Origin: Phycisphaerae bacterium
GTDB lineage: Bacteria; Planctomycetota; Phycisphaerae; UBA1845
Reading direction: 5' to 3'
Length of the DNA stretch: 44,311 bases
NCBI GenBank assembly: GCA_022072505.1
Contig: JAJVHU010000050.1
Span: 1-44,311 of the forward strand
Under the pieces are notes generated by a model. It worked only from the letters and a program-made list of their open reading frames with translations. It had not been told where the DNA came from and did no database searches. The position numbers and the translations under genes were made by a program. Below, piece after piece: positions 17,132-26,674 of the stretch; the first letter of the stretch is position 1, and every line of letters begins with the position of its first letter.

Positions 17132-17764
17132 TTAAACGCCGTCTTCAAGCCCCGCCCGCTTGCGACCGACGCCTTGCCCTTCCACCGCCCTCGTCCGATC
17201 CAGCTCGAGGATGTAATACCGCCCGTCCTTGCCGATCACGCCGATGACGTCCCGCTCGGTCTCGCGCCGCTGAATATGCTCCGACGCCGTGCTCACCGGC
17301 CGACTTAACGTCGTTCCCGCGCCCGGCGACCGGAAAGGCTCGACGCGCCCACCCCCGTCCCCGGTCGCGGTCTTCGACGCCCCGCCGGGAGGGGCGGGCA
17401 TCGCCACCGCGATCAGAAGCGCCGCCGCCGCCGACAGCGGCACGAACCACTGCTCCACCCGCCGCCACCACGACACCCGCACGCCCTGGCGCCGCACGTC
17501 CGCCCGGTTCAACGCCGGATCCGCCGCCGAACAAAGATCTATCCCGGCCGCCCCCGCTTCGCCCGACAGCCTTGCCGGCTTCGACAGCAACTCCCCCAGC
17601 GACTCCCCGGCAAGACGGCTGATCTCCGCGTAAGTCTCGTGAACGCGCCGCAACTCGGGATCCTTCAGCACATCCCGGTTCAGCGCAAGCGACTCCTCAT
17701 CCCCCAACTCGCCGTGAATCTCGCGGATGATCCGCAACTCGTCATGTTCGTCCAAGGGTCTCAT
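17132..17764 (-). CDS. Membrane-anchored anti-sigma factor-like protein
   Basis: A 210-residue protein: about 100 cytoplasmic residues rich in Glu, Asp and Arg, one membrane helix (about 105-123, WFVPLSAAAALLIAVAM), then a periplasmic tail of about 85 residues ending VIGKDGRYYILELDRTR. The start overlaps the ECF sigma stop (ATGA), the usual layout of sigma/anti-sigma pairs. No zinc-binding HxxxCxxC motif of the ZAS type is present, so the assignment rests on position and topology. The Cys-repeat PDZ gene is next downstream and may be part of the same regulon. Confidence 0.7.
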   Translation of the reverse strand: MRPLDEHDELRIIREIHGELGDEESLALNRDVLKDPELRRVHETYAEISRLAGESLGELLSKPARLSGEAGAAGIDLCSAADPALNRADVRRQGVRVSWWRRVEQWFVPLSAAAALLIAVAMPAPPGGASKTATGDGGGRVEPFRSPGAGTTLSRPVSTASEHIQRRETERDVIGVIGKDGRYYILELDRTRAVEGQGVGRKRAGLEDGV

Positions 17765-18342
17765 GTTGGATCGTCCCCCTGACTCGCAAGGGCCTGACGC
17801 ATCATCCTCATCGCCCGCACCAGCCTCGTCTCCACCGAATCCACCGGCATATCCATCACGTCCGCGATCTGCCGGTACGACCAGCCCTCCAGATGCCGCA
17901 GCACAAAGGGCTCCCGGTAAAGCGGCGGCAGCGCCTCGATCGCTTGCAGAACGCGCTCATGCCGCTCGCGGCGTTCCAGCTTCCGCCCCGGGTCGACCTC
18001 ACGCGGGTCGGGGGGCTCATCCACGATCCCTCCGGCCTGACCGCGCCGGCGCCGCGTCGTATCCCGCCCCGCGTCCAGCGCCGCGTGGCGCGCGATCGAA
18101 TACAACCACGTCTTCCACCGCTGAGGATCGTTCAGCGTCTCAATCCGCTGCCAGACCGCCATCCAGACCTGCTGGACCACGTCATCGACGCGATCTTTGT
18201 CCCCCAGCACGGCGTACACCACGCCGCGGACCCACCGGCTGTTCCGCTGCACCCACTCCGAGAACGCCGACGGATCGCGCGCGCGAACCGCTTCCACCAG
18301 CGCCGTCTGCGCATTCTCCAGCGTTCGAACCGGCATGCCCAT
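17761..18342 (-). CDS. ECF (sigma70-family) RNA polymerase sigma factor
   Basis: A 193-residue extracytoplasmic-function sigma factor. Region 2 spans about 15-90 (DDVVQQVWMAVWQRIETLNDPQRWKTWLYSIARH) and region 4 about 130-185 (ALPPLYREPFVLRHLEGWSYRQIADVMDMPVDSVETRL), with a charged linker (TTRRRRGQAGG). AAGGA lies 4 and 10 bases before two in-frame ATGs (18342 and 18336); either may be used. First gene of a three-gene leftward unit: sigma, anti-sigma, PDZ protein. Confidence 0.92.
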   Translation of the reverse strand: MGMPVRTLENAQTALVEAVRARDPSAFSEWVQRNSRWVRGVVYAVLGDKDRVDDVVQQVWMAVWQRIETLNDPQRWKTWLYSIARHAALDAGRDTTRRRRGQAGGIVDEPPDPREVDPGRKLERRERHERVLQAIEALPPLYREPFVLRHLEGWSYRQIADVMDMPVDSVETRLVRAMRMMRQALASQGDDPT

Positions 18343-18603
18343 CTTTCCTTAATGACGAACTGGACGACGCGATCCTGTCAGGGCGTCCGCGTCTCGCTTC
18401 GCGGAATCCGGACCCGCCTCCGGCACGTCCTCTTAAACGACCCCGCGGGTTCGCGGATGCGGACCGTCCCGAAACGATGTCGGCGGATTCCGCGGTGTCC
18501 CGGGAGCCTGGATTCTCCGGCGTAGTCCGCTCGCGCAGACGACCCCCGCGGCGACCGGTCTGCCGTCGCCGAACCCGCGCCCCAGGTCCGCCGCCATCCC
18601 GGG

Positions 18604-19083
18604 TCAGGGCGTCTCGATCACCTTCCGGCCTGACCGCGCCAAGGCGGCGGTGAACGCATCCTCGGTCATCCAGGTGACGACGGCATGACCGTCCTGCCAG
18701 GATACGACCGCCCGACCGTCGCGGTGGATGAGGCACGCGACCGGAACCGTGCAGGCAATCATCAAGGCGGAACCGGAGTCGGAGCCCGTCTCGCCGACGA
18801 CCGGGAGGAGTCGCCAACCCCGCGGTTCATTGACGCCGGCCAGCACCGTCTCCGTGACCTCCGGAGGCGTTCCGACTTCAGATGCCCGGGAAGCGAGGTA
18901 GCTGGCAAGACGCTCCGCCGAGTCCGCCGCGGTGCGCTGCCGACGATGATCCGTCATGTAAAGCAGCGACAAGGCCAGACCCGCAACGCCCAGGCCGAGC
19001 AGAACCGCCGCTCGCAACGTGCGCGTCCGAGGCTTTTGAGGAAGGGGCGGCGCAGCCTCGGGTGAACCGGTCGAGCGGGTCAT
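18604..19083 (-). CDS. Single-pass membrane protein of unknown function
   Basis: A 159-residue protein not recognised as any family. A Pro/Arg-rich cytoplasmic start (MTRSTGSPEAAPPLPQKPR) precedes one membrane helix (about 26-43, VLLGLGVAGLALSLLYM) and an extracytoplasmic domain of about 110 residues. The latter ends in a pattern common to anti-sigma periplasmic tails (CLIHRDGRAVVSWQDGHAVVTWMTEDAF). It may be a second envelope regulator near the ECF sigma gene, about 260 bases downstream of it; this is inference. Confidence 0.6.
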   Translation of the reverse strand: MTRSTGSPEAAPPLPQKPRTRTLRAAVLLGLGVAGLALSLLYMTDHRRQRTAADSAERLASYLASRASEVGTPPEVTETVLAGVNEPRGWRLLPVVGETGSDSGSALMIACTVPVACLIHRDGRAVVSWQDGHAVVTWMTEDAFTAALARSGRKVIETP

Positions 19084-19141
19084 GAACTGCGAAATCCTCT
19101 CTCCGCGCCGCGCCGGAAGACAAGAGCTCGCGAGGCGCGGT

Positions 19142-19636
19142 TCAAAGCTTCTCGTCTTCGTCCGGTTCGATCGAAGTCTGGTCGGCGCTCGACGCCAACG
19201 CCTCCAGCGCGGCGATCGGGTCCATCTCGTCGTCGCTCGACAAAACGTGCTCGGAGGTTCGGATCGACGGTCCGGCGCCCGCCGCGGCCCGGCTCCGCGC
19301 CATCAACTGCTCCCGGATCTCCCCCAGTTCTTCGTCGTCCGGCTCGCCGTTGACCTGCACCGTGAACGTCACCGGTCCGATCGTGATGAAATCGCCGGGC
19401 TCGCAATCCTCTTCGGTGACGCGCTGGTAGTTGAGGAACGTTCCGTTGGCGGCGCCGAGATCGCGGACCGTGCATCCGTCCTCGTCCGCGATCACTTCGG
19501 CATGAAGTCGGGAGACCTCGGAGGAGGGGATGCGGATATCGCAGTCGGTCTTGCGTCCGATCGTGTTCGGACCCGTCTTGAGCGGAAAGTCCCGCCGCGT
19601 CCCCGACTTGTCGAACATCACCAGCGTGACGCTCAT
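19142..19636 (-). CDS. FHA domain protein
   Basis: A 164-residue cytoplasmic phosphothreonine-binding protein. The FHA domain spans about 1-95 with the conserved GR (27-28), SRLH (42-45) and NGT (64-66). The C-terminal 65 residues are acidic and probably disordered (SSDDEMDPIAALEAL ... EPDEDEKL). I chose the ATG at 19636 so the domain starts at once; the upstream open frame to 19918 has no domain character. The partner kinase is not in the window. Confidence 0.88.
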   Translation of the reverse strand: MSVTLVMFDKSGTRRDFPLKTGPNTIGRKTDCDIRIPSSEVSRLHAEVIADEDGCTVRDLGAANGTFLNYQRVTEEDCEPGDFITIGPVTFTVQVNGEPDDEELGEIREQLMARSRAAAGAGPSIRTSEHVLSSDDEMDPIAALEALASSADQTSIEPDEDEKL

Positions 19637-19806
19637 CGACCCAGACCTTTCCGAAAGCCCCGTCCTGGCGCGCCTCGCACGACGCCGGCGCCCGGCTGCG
19701 AGCACGTCCCGAACCCGCTGAAATATTATACATGCCGCCCGACCGGGGCAAACGATCGCCTCCTCCGGCGCGATCCACGACGGAACTCCCGCTTCCTGCC
19801 CGCCCG

Positions 19807-21585
19807 TCACCTCCCCGCATCCGGGTCCGCCGCCTCGGCGACCCGCTCGAACGCCGCAAGAAAGTACGACAGCCCGGGATACTCGTGACGAAACACCCGT
19901 GACGCGCCCGTGACGCACGCCAGCCGCTCAAGCAGGTCCGCATCCTCCTCAGGCTCGCGAGGACGAGCGTACCAAGCCGAAAACGCCGGATCCTCGATCA
20001 GACGCTCCTCGATCGGCGTAAAAGGCCTGAGGTTCCGAAAGTCGTCCTCGCCCCCCGGACGCAACGGCGCCTGAAGCGTCAGGATCAGGAAACGCGGGCG
20101 CTGGTCATACACGTACGCCGGGGCGAACCGCTTGCACAGAAACGGACCGGGGGCGCGCGCGATCATCCGATCCGTAAGCCCGGTAATATCAAGAACGCGC
20201 AGGTCGGGATTCAGGAAACCCACCAGACCGATGTCCATCAGCGCCACGACATCCCCGGGACGGGCCGAGTTGAAGAGCCACGCCGCCAGTTCCGCGTGCC
20301 CCTTCCGGTATCCCTCCGCACGAATCCGGATATCACTCAGGTCGCGCGAGATCGTCTCCCGCTGCACCGTCCACAACCACGCGATGCACGCCGCCAGCGT
20401 CCCCAGCCCCCACGCCGTCGCACGCCGCGCCGCGAAACTCGCACAAATCCCCGCCGCCGACGCAACGCCCACGGCCGCCGCCGCCGGCACATAAGGGGCG
20501 AGAAGGCGGAAGCCCGGCATCCAGTCCGGACCGGTGAAGAACACCGCCGCGACGCCGAACACCGTCACGCACGCGGCAGGCGCGGCAATCATGACCGCGC
20601 GGGTCGGACGCACCGGCGCGTCCACGGCTTGCGCTTCTTTCCCAGGGACGGTCGCCTCCCGGCGCAGGCGAACGACAATCCACATCATCAGCGGCGCGGT
20701 GGCCGGCAGGAGGAGTCGAAAAACCGCGGACAAGGCGTCCCTTGCCCCCAGATGATTCCTCGCAAACCCTAGAAGATATCCCCCCGCCGTCCGTTCCGGC
20801 ATGCCCCCGGATTTCGCGTAGTACGTGTTCGGCAGAAACTCCCCGTCATACAGGAGCGCCCGCAGCGCCAGATGCAGGATCACCACGCCTGCGACGATCA
20901 GCCCGTCGCGCTTCAACGCCCGATGCCGCGCCGCATCATGCCGCGCCCCGGCGAGAAACTCCGCCGCCGCCGCCACAACGAACACCGCAACGCCTTCAGG
21001 CCGGGTCAGCGCCGCCAGCGCGAAGATCACCCCCACCCACCGCCGCCCCCCCCCGGAAGCTTCCCCCGCCATCGCAGCCAACCCAGCCGTCACCAGCGCC
21101 GCGAACAACGTCGTTTCAAGTCCGGTCGTGCTGTTGAGCAGCAACGCGCCGTTGATCGCCGTCAGCAGCGACGCCGCGCCGCCGAAACACACGCAACTCG
21201 TTCGGCTGAAGACGCCTTCGGGAAGTCCCGCAAGAATCCGCCGCGCCAGCACGCCCGCCGCCAGAACCGCCGCACATCCGCTCAGAACGCCGAGTCCCTT
21301 CGCCGCCGGAAGCACGGCGTCATCCCCGGCGACCCGCCAGACGACCGCCATCAGCGGCACCATCAAGGGGTTGGTGTAGCCTTCAACGGGTTCGCCGACG
21401 TTGAAATACGGACCGCGCCCCAGCGCGAGGAACTTCGCGTAACGGAACGTGATGAACGCGTCGTCGTTGATCTGCGGCAGGAAAGGGCGGACCAGCGCCA
21501 GGTAGGTCGCCAACGCAAGGATCGCGGATACCCACGTCGCGATGCGATCGCGGCGTCGCTGCGGCGCGTCCTTCGACTCAGGCAC
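19807..21585 (-). CDS. GT-C type multispanning glycosyltransferase-like protein
   Basis: A 592-residue membrane protein with about ten hydrophobic helices in the first 420 residues. After the first helix comes a DD-containing loop, [20 protein letters not shown] (about 39-58), then VEGYTNPL, the pattern of GT-C enzymes related to mycobacterial AftB-type transferases that use lipid-phosphate sugar donors. The C-terminal 170 residues are soluble and extracytoplasmic ([28 protein letters not shown]). It likely adds a sugar to an envelope glycan; donor and acceptor unknown. No other glycan gene is adjacent. Confidence 0.75.
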   Translation of the reverse strand: MPESKDAPQRRRDRIATWVSAILALATYLALVRPFLPQINDDAFITFRYAKFLALGRGPYFNVGEPVEGYTNPLMVPLMAVVWRVAGDDAVLPAAKGLGVLSGCAAVLAAGVLARRILAGLPEGVFSRTSCVCFGGAASLLTAINGALLLNSTTGLETTLFAALVTAGLAAMAGEASGGGRRWVGVIFALAALTRPEGVAVFVVAAAAEFLAGARHDAARHRALKRDGLIVAGVVILHLALRALLYDGEFLPNTYYAKSGGMPERTAGGYLLGFARNHLGARDALSAVFRLLLPATAPLMMWIVVRLRREATVPGKEAQAVDAPVRPTRAVMIAAPAACVTVFGVAAVFFTGPDWMPGFRLLAPYVPAAAAVGVASAAGICASFAARRATAWGLGTLAACIAWLWTVQRETISRDLSDIRIRAEGYRKGHAELAAWLFNSARPGDVVALMDIGLVGFLNPDLRVLDITGLTDRMIARAPGPFLCKRFAPAYVYDQRPRFLILTLQAPLRPGGEDDFRNLRPFTPIEERLIEDPAFSAWYARPREPEEDADLLERLACVTGASRVFRHEYPGLSYFLAAFERVAEAADPDAGR

Positions 21586-21624
21586 GTTCCTGCCTCCCGC
21601 ACCCGAGACCTGCGGCTGCCCGTC

Positions 21625-22944
21625 TTACAGACGGCGGCGACGGCGCATCGGCGTAAACCTTGCCCCGAGCGTCTGCGGGGACGCCGCCGGTTCGGGCGCT
21701 TCCGGTGTCGCCGCGTTCGCCCCGACGGGATCGGTCCGGACCCCGGCTCGTTCCGGGGCCGGCGCCGACGCGCCGCGCGCCCCGGTCGCGCCATCCCGCG
21801 GCGCGCTGGGCACAAAGCCCTCCACGTTGTGATCCGGGATCATCTTGTTGATGAATTTCTCGATCTCGGTGAGTTGCTTGCCTTCCTCGGGCGTGACCAG
21901 CGTCACGGCCTTTCCGGCGCGCCCCATCCTTGCCGTCCGCCCGATCCGGTGAACGTACGTTTCCGCGTAATCCGGAATGTCGTAATTGATGACGTGCGAG
22001 ACGCCCTCGACATCGATCCCCCGCGCCGCAAGGTCCGTCGCCACCAGCAGGCGGATCGACCCGCCGCGGAACCCCTCCATCACCTGCTCGCGCTTCCGCT
22101 GAACCAGGTCGCTGTGGATCTCCGCCGCGCTGATCCCCGACTTCGTCAGCCGCGCCGTCACCCGGCTCGCCTCGCGCTTCGTGTTCGTGAAGATGATCGT
22201 CCGCTCGACGCCCTCGCGCTCCAGCAGCATTTTCAGCAGACGCAGCTTGTCATGGCGCGGAACCGTCACGTAGCACTGGTCCACCTTGTCCACCGTCAGC
22301 TCGTCCTGGGAGACGTTGATCTCCAGGGGAAGGCTGGTGAACTGCTGAATCAGCCGGCGGATCGGCTCGTCGATCGTCGCCGACGTGAAGATCGTCTGAT
22401 GCCGCGTGTGAATCGACCGGAGGATCTTCCGGATGTCGTCGCGGAACCCGATGTCCAGCATCCGGTCCACTTCGTCCAGGATGACCGTGGTCAGCTTCGT
22501 GAGCGTCAGGTCGCCGCGACCCATGAAATCCATCGTCCGCCCCGGCGTGCCGACGACGAACTCCGGACCCTCCTTCAGACGACTGCTTTGCGCCCGGATC
22601 TTGCTCCCGCCGTAAACGCCCTCCGACTTGATCTTCGTGAAGTGCGCCAGGCGGCGGACTTCCTCCACCACCTGAACCGCAAGCTCCCGGGTCGGTACGA
22701 GACATAACACCTGAAACGGAACGCCGGGCGTCAGTCGCTGAAGCGTGGGCAGGGCGAACGCCAGCGTCTTTCCGGTTCCGGTGCGGGCCTGTCCCACGAC
22801 GTCGCGCCCCTCCAGCACAGGCGGAATCATCGCGGTCTGAATGTCCGTGGGCGTGTCAAATCCGAGACGCTGAAGCGCCTCCAGAAACGGCCCCTTGATG
22901 CCCAGCTCGGCAAACGCCGATGCTTCGTGCTTGTTCCGCCGCAT
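21625..22944 (-). CDS. DEAD-box family RNA helicase (motif II is DEVD)
   Basis: ATP-dependent RNA helicase of 439 residues with two RecA lobes. Seen motifs: Q-motif region FAELGIKGPFLEALQRLGF, Walker A ARTGTGKT (53-60), PTRELA (84-89), TPGR (133-136), motif II DEVD (157-160), SAT (188-190), ATDLAARGID and HRIGRTAR (332-339). DEVD instead of DEAD is a conservative change of the third position and should not abolish ATPase activity. The C-terminal 65 residues are Ala/Pro-rich and end basic (MRRRRRL), as in RhlE/CshA-like cold-shock helicases. It diverges from the metallo-hydrolase gene across 160 bases. Confidence 0.93.
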   Translation of the reverse strand: MRRNKHEASAFAELGIKGPFLEALQRLGFDTPTDIQTAMIPPVLEGRDVVGQARTGTGKTLAFALPTLQRLTPGVPFQVLCLVPTRELAVQVVEEVRRLAHFTKIKSEGVYGGSKIRAQSSRLKEGPEFVVGTPGRTMDFMGRGDLTLTKLTTVILDEVDRMLDIGFRDDIRKILRSIHTRHQTIFTSATIDEPIRRLIQQFTSLPLEINVSQDELTVDKVDQCYVTVPRHDKLRLLKMLLEREGVERTIIFTNTKREASRVTARLTKSGISAAEIHSDLVQRKREQVMEGFRGGSIRLLVATDLAARGIDVEGVSHVINYDIPDYAETYVHRIGRTARMGRAGKAVTLVTPEEGKQLTEIEKFINKMIPDHNVEGFVPSAPRDGATGARGASAPAPERAGVRTDPVGANAATPEAPEPAASPQTLGARFTPMRRRRRL

Positions 22945-23104
22945 TGAATCCTTTCGCCCGACCTTCCTGACGCCGACCGTCAGAATATATCGCGCCCGCG
23001 CCAGGTTTCAACGCGACCCCGACCCGCGATGGGTCCGGACTTGGCCGGCGCCGCTGCAAAACCTGAGATTCTCACAGGTCCGTTTCGCCAGTACACTGCC
23101 CGGA

Positions 23105-24001
23105 ATGTCGCGGCTGGTGACGCATCAGGTCGGCAATCTGCGGATCGAGGGCTTCTCCCTCGCGGGGGAGGAGACCGTGCTGATCGTTCCGGAGCTGAAC
23201 GTCTGCTTCGACCCCGGCCGCGCCCCGCGGGAGATCATTGCGATCGACAACCTCTGCCTGACCCACGGTCACATGGACCACGCCGCGGGGGTCGCGTATT
23301 ACCTGTCGCAGCGCAATTTCGTCGGCATCGCCCCCGGGCGCGTCATCGTCCACCGGGATCTGGCCCAGCCGATCCAGCGCCTGATGGCGGTCTGGGCGGA
23401 CATTGAGGGACACCCGACGCCAGGGGAGGTCGTCGGCGTTCAGCCGCTGGAGGATTTTCCCCTTCGACGGGATCTGGTGGTCCGCCCGTTCTCGGTCAAT
23501 CATGACCGCTGCTCGCTGGGCTTCTCCGTCCTTGAGCGAAGGCACAAGCTCAAGGCGGAGTATTCAGGCAAAACCGGTCCGGAACTCGTGGCGCTGAAGC
23601 GCCAAGGCGTGACGATCGACGAGTGGCGCGAAATCACCCTGGTGACCTGCTCCGGCGACACGGCGCTGGGACGCTGGTTGGAGCACGCTTTCGTGCGGCA
23701 CACGGAGGTGCTGCTGGTCGAATGCACCTTTATCGACGAGGACCACGTCGATCGGGCCCGCGGCGGGAGGCACATCCATGTCCGCGACCTGCCGAAGATT
23801 CTCGACGCCGTCCCCGACGCGCGCGTCGTGCTGACGCACCTTTCACGCCGAACCGACCTTCGCCGCGCCAAGGAGGTGGTCCAGCGGTTCGTGGGCAGAG
23901 GCGCGATGGAGCGGATCCTGTTTCTGATGGATCGCCCGCCGAAGGGGCGTCCGCAGCCGAGGGACGGCGCCGCCTCCCGTGAAGCCCCCGTGTCGGGGTA
24001 A
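23105..24001 (+). CDS. Metallo-beta-lactamase fold hydrolase, RNase Z-like
   Basis: A 298-residue member of the metallo-beta-lactamase superfamily resembling short tRNase Z homologues. The metal-binding motif HxHxDH is present as HGHMDH (54-59), with later ligands in TCSGDTALG and LTHLSRRTD. The HVRDLPKIL and LLVECTFIDEDH segments fit the RNase Z-type group. I chose the ATG at 23105 (MSRLVTHQVG); the upstream frame to 22895 overlaps the divergent helicase gene and its promoter region. The bacterial group contains proteins of unproven substrate, so a role in tRNA 3' processing is possible but not shown. Confidence 0.8.
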   Translation: MSRLVTHQVGNLRIEGFSLAGEETVLIVPELNVCFDPGRAPREIIAIDNLCLTHGHMDHAAGVAYYLSQRNFVGIAPGRVIVHRDLAQPIQRLMAVWADIEGHPTPGEVVGVQPLEDFPLRRDLVVRPFSVNHDRCSLGFSVLERRHKLKAEYSGKTGPELVALKRQGVTIDEWREITLVTCSGDTALGRWLEHAFVRHTEVLLVECTFIDEDHVDRARGGRHIHVRDLPKILDAVPDARVVLTHLSRRTDLRRAKEVVQRFVGRGAMERILFLMDRPPKGRPQPRDGAASREAPVSG

Positions 24002-24115
24002 GCGGGCCGGGAGCGTGCGAACGCGGGCGCGGGTTGCGGGCGGGCGTCCGCCGGGGTAGCTTTCGGCCTTTGTTTTCCGCGTAAGAGGCGCGAGGCGGGT
24101 CAGGGAGCGGTAAGC

Positions 24116-25711
24116 GTGGCGAAGGATGGAAACGTTGCGGCATCCGCGGGACTGGCGCGGCTCGGCCTGACGCGGACGGGGGAGATTCTCAGCAATCTTC
24201 CGGTGGCGGAGTTGTATGAGCGGGCGCTGACGGGCGGGGAGGGAATGCTGGCGTCCAACGGGGCGCTGGTCTGCTCGACCGGATCACACACCGGCCGATC
24301 CCCCGGAGACAAGTACACCGTCGAGGAACCGACGACTCGGGAGGCGATCTGGTGGGGGCCGAACCGGGCGCTTTCCGAGGCCTCCTTCGACCGCCTTCAC
24401 CGCCGGATCGTCGATCACTACGCCTCCCGGCGCGTCTACGTCCGGGACTTGTATGCGGGAGCGGATCCGCGTCACCGCCTGAACGTGCGCGTCGTGACGG
24501 AAACCGCGTGGCACGGGCTTTTTGCGAACCAGCTTTTCATCCGCCCCGAGCGCGCTGAACTGGAGGGATTTGATCCCGATTTCACGGTCCTGAACGCGCC
24601 GACGTGCCTCGCGGACCCGCAGACGGACGGGACGCGATCCCCCACGTTCGTCGTGATTCACTTCGCCCGCCGTCTCATCCTGATCGGAGGGACGGCGTAC
24701 GCCGGCGAAATCAAAAAGAGCATCTTCACGGTGATGAACTACCTGCTGCCCGTCAAGGGCGTGCTGAGCATGCACTGTTCCGCCAACGTCGGGGCGGCGG
24801 GCGACACGGCGCTCTTCTTCGGCCTGTCGGGAACGGGGAAAACGACGCTCTCGGCCGACCCGCAGCGCCGCCTCATCGGCGACGACGAGCACGGTTGGAG
24901 CGACGACGGCGTGTTCAATATCGAGGGCGGGTGCTACGCGAAGTGCATCCGCCTCTCGCGGGAGCACGAGCCCCAGATTTACGCGGCGATCCGTTACGGA
25001 GCGGTGCTGGAGAACGTCGTGCTGGATCCGCGGACGCGCGATCCGGATTACGACTCTCAGGAGCGGACGGAGAACACGCGCGCCGCTTACCCTCTCACCT
25101 ACATCGACAACGCGGTGATCCCCAGCGTCGGTCCGCATCCGAAGCACGTCGTCTTTCTGACCTGCGACGCCTTCGGCGTGCTGCCTCCGATCGCGCGATT
25201 GACGCCGGCGCAGACGATGTATCACTTCATCAGCGGATACACGGCGAAGGTGGCGGGGACGGAGCGGGGTGTGACCGAACCGCAGGCCACGTTCAGCACG
25301 TGCTTTGGCGCGCCCTTCCTTCCGCTGCCTCCGATGCGCTACGCGACGATGCTGTCGGAGCGGGTGCGGCGGCACGGGGCGCGTTGCTGGCTGGTCAACA
25401 CCGGCTGGAACGGCGGTCCGCACGGCGTCGGGAAGCGGATGAGCCTGCGGCACACGCGGGCCATGATCCGCGCGGCCCTGAGCGGAGAGCTGGAGCGCGT
25501 CGCCTTCGAGGCGGATCCGGTGTTCGGCATCGAAGTCCCGACCTCGTGCCCCCACGTTCCGCCGGAGGTTCTTCGACCGCGCCGGACCTGGTCCGACCCG
25601 GCGGCTTACGACGCCCAAGCCGCGCACCTCGCCCGGCTTTTTGTCGACAACATCCGCAAGTTCGAGGGCATCTCCGCCGAAGTCCGATCCGCCGGTCCTC
25701 GAAATGAGTGA
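24116..25711 (+). CDS. pckA: Phosphoenolpyruvate carboxykinase (ATP)
   Basis: Interconverts oxaloacetate and PEP with ATP, the first committed gluconeogenic step. The 531-residue length is typical of the ATP type. Motifs: substrate loop STGSHTGRSPGDKY (54-67), kinase-1a P-loop GLSGTGKT (236-243), metal-binding LIGDDEHGW (253-261) and the NTGWNGGPHGVGKRM segment. The GTG start at 24116 has GGGAG about 9 bases upstream. It stands alone, and the repeat-rich accessory stretch starts right after it. Confidence 0.95.
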   Translation: MAKDGNVAASAGLARLGLTRTGEILSNLPVAELYERALTGGEGMLASNGALVCSTGSHTGRSPGDKYTVEEPTTREAIWWGPNRALSEASFDRLHRRIVDHYASRRVYVRDLYAGADPRHRLNVRVVTETAWHGLFANQLFIRPERAELEGFDPDFTVLNAPTCLADPQTDGTRSPTFVVIHFARRLILIGGTAYAGEIKKSIFTVMNYLLPVKGVLSMHCSANVGAAGDTALFFGLSGTGKTTLSADPQRRLIGDDEHGWSDDGVFNIEGGCYAKCIRLSREHEPQIYAAIRYGAVLENVVLDPRTRDPDYDSQERTENTRAAYPLTYIDNAVIPSVGPHPKHVVFLTCDAFGVLPPIARLTPAQTMYHFISGYTAKVAGTERGVTEPQATFSTCFGAPFLPLPPMRYATMLSERVRRHGARCWLVNTGWNGGPHGVGKRMSLRHTRAMIRAALSGELERVAFEADPVFGIEVPTSCPHVPPEVLRPRRTWSDPAAYDAQAAHLARLFVDNIRKFEGISAEVRSAGPRNE

Positions 25712-26165
25712 GCCGGGATGTCAGCCCCGGACCGCGTCCGCAAAGCGGTGTTTATTAACCGAGCCGCGTGGCTTTAGCCCGCGCGAAGCATCGCGCGCAG
25801 GGCAACCGCATTCCAGAATTTCGGGCTTCCGAGCGAACGTCGGTTGTCCAAGGGATCGGCCTCCGCGTGCCGGAATCGCGGATCGCCTGATCCGCGGTAT
25901 CCGTCAGGACCGGCTCAAAAGTTAGAATGCGGTTGCCCTGTCCCCCTCCCCTGTTTTTCGGCAATCGGACCGCACCCCTCCGGTCCCTTCCGCACCCCGC
26001 AGGGCGGGCTTTGCCCGCCGCAGCCACCGATCCACGCCCGTAGGGTGGGCTTTCCCCGCCGTCGACAGGAGATGAAAACGTCGACGGCGGTTGGTTGGCG
26101 GGGCGGCGGTTGGGGGATGAACGTTGCGGTGGGGCGGGTGGTTTCGGGCAGGTGGATTTTAAGGT
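25712..26165. other. Non-coding stretch with dispersed repeats
   Basis: No credible gene. It holds a REP-like copy (25761-25797, listed separately) and two copies of a 19-base inverted-repeat-like element, AGGGCGGGCTTTGCCCGCC at 26001-26019 and a 17/19 match at 26042-26060. This marks the start of the accessory region. Confidence 0.6.
25761..25797 (+). repeat. Solitary copy of the REP-like element
   Basis: Matches 1536-1572 at 34 of 37 positions (GAGCCGCG then T/C, GGCTT, T/C, AGCCCGCGCGAAGC and so on). Here it is a single unit about 50 bases after pckA; at the other site it opens a 320-base tandem array. Confidence 0.85.
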
Positions 26166-26407
26166 TCATCCGGCATTTCCGGGGAAAGCCGCACGGATTT
26201 TGAGGAAGAAGTAGTACAGTCATCGTCCCGATAGCCGTACGCGACGCGTTTGATGATTTTGACTTTGTTCATCGCCCCCTCCGGCAGGCTCGTATGCAAC
26301 GGGTATTGGCATTGCGACAGGATGCCGTCGAGGCGCGTTCGTAGGTTTCGGATGAACCGTTTCAGCGGCTCGATGCGCTCACGCGGCTGGCGGGCAGGAT
26401 CAAGCAC
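26166..26407 (-). pseudogene. C-terminal remnant of an ISL3-type transposase
   Basis: The minus-strand frame reads ...LKRFIRNLRTRLDGILS, then TSLPEGAMNKVKIIKRVAYG and YRDD, the conserved DDE-domain end of ISL3 (IS204/IS1001/IS1165) transposases, where TSxLEGxNNKIKxIKRxAYGYRDD is usual. After YRDD (around 26218-26223) the frame shifts: the expected ending YFFLKIRAAFPGNAG followed by a stop is found in another frame, ending at 26166. The N-terminal four fifths of the gene and both element ends are missing. This is a dead fragment. Confidence 0.75.
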
Positions 26408-26566
26408 GCCGGCGACCGCACCGAGGCCGACGAGCGGGCCAGCGCGCTCTTGGCCCTCGTGGCCTGATTCCGAGTTGAACGTACGATTTTCGAGGCCCCT
26501 TGCACTACCGGGCCTCTTTGTTCAAGCTCGCGGCGCCATAAACCGGCAACAGGCGCGCCCAGCTAA

Positions 26567-26585
26567 CCCACATATTTCACCAGTC
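26567..26585 (+). repeat. Left terminal inverted repeat of the IS1380 element
   Basis: CCCACATATTTCACCAGTC; pairs with the reverse complement of 27381-27399 with four mismatches. Confidence 0.85.
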
Positions 26586-26674
26586 TGCGCGGCCTGCGCG
26601 TGGAAAGGGCCTCTTTCTCCTGTAGAATACGGGTGTTCCAAGCTCTCGTGTTCCCCAAGGAAAGGAGGCCCTTC

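Noticed and set aside
26345..26466. A plausible plus-strand C-terminus (ending RASALLALVA) antisense to the ISL3 remnant
   Set aside because: No start codon follows the in-frame stop just upstream, and the minus strand has a recognisable transposase end.
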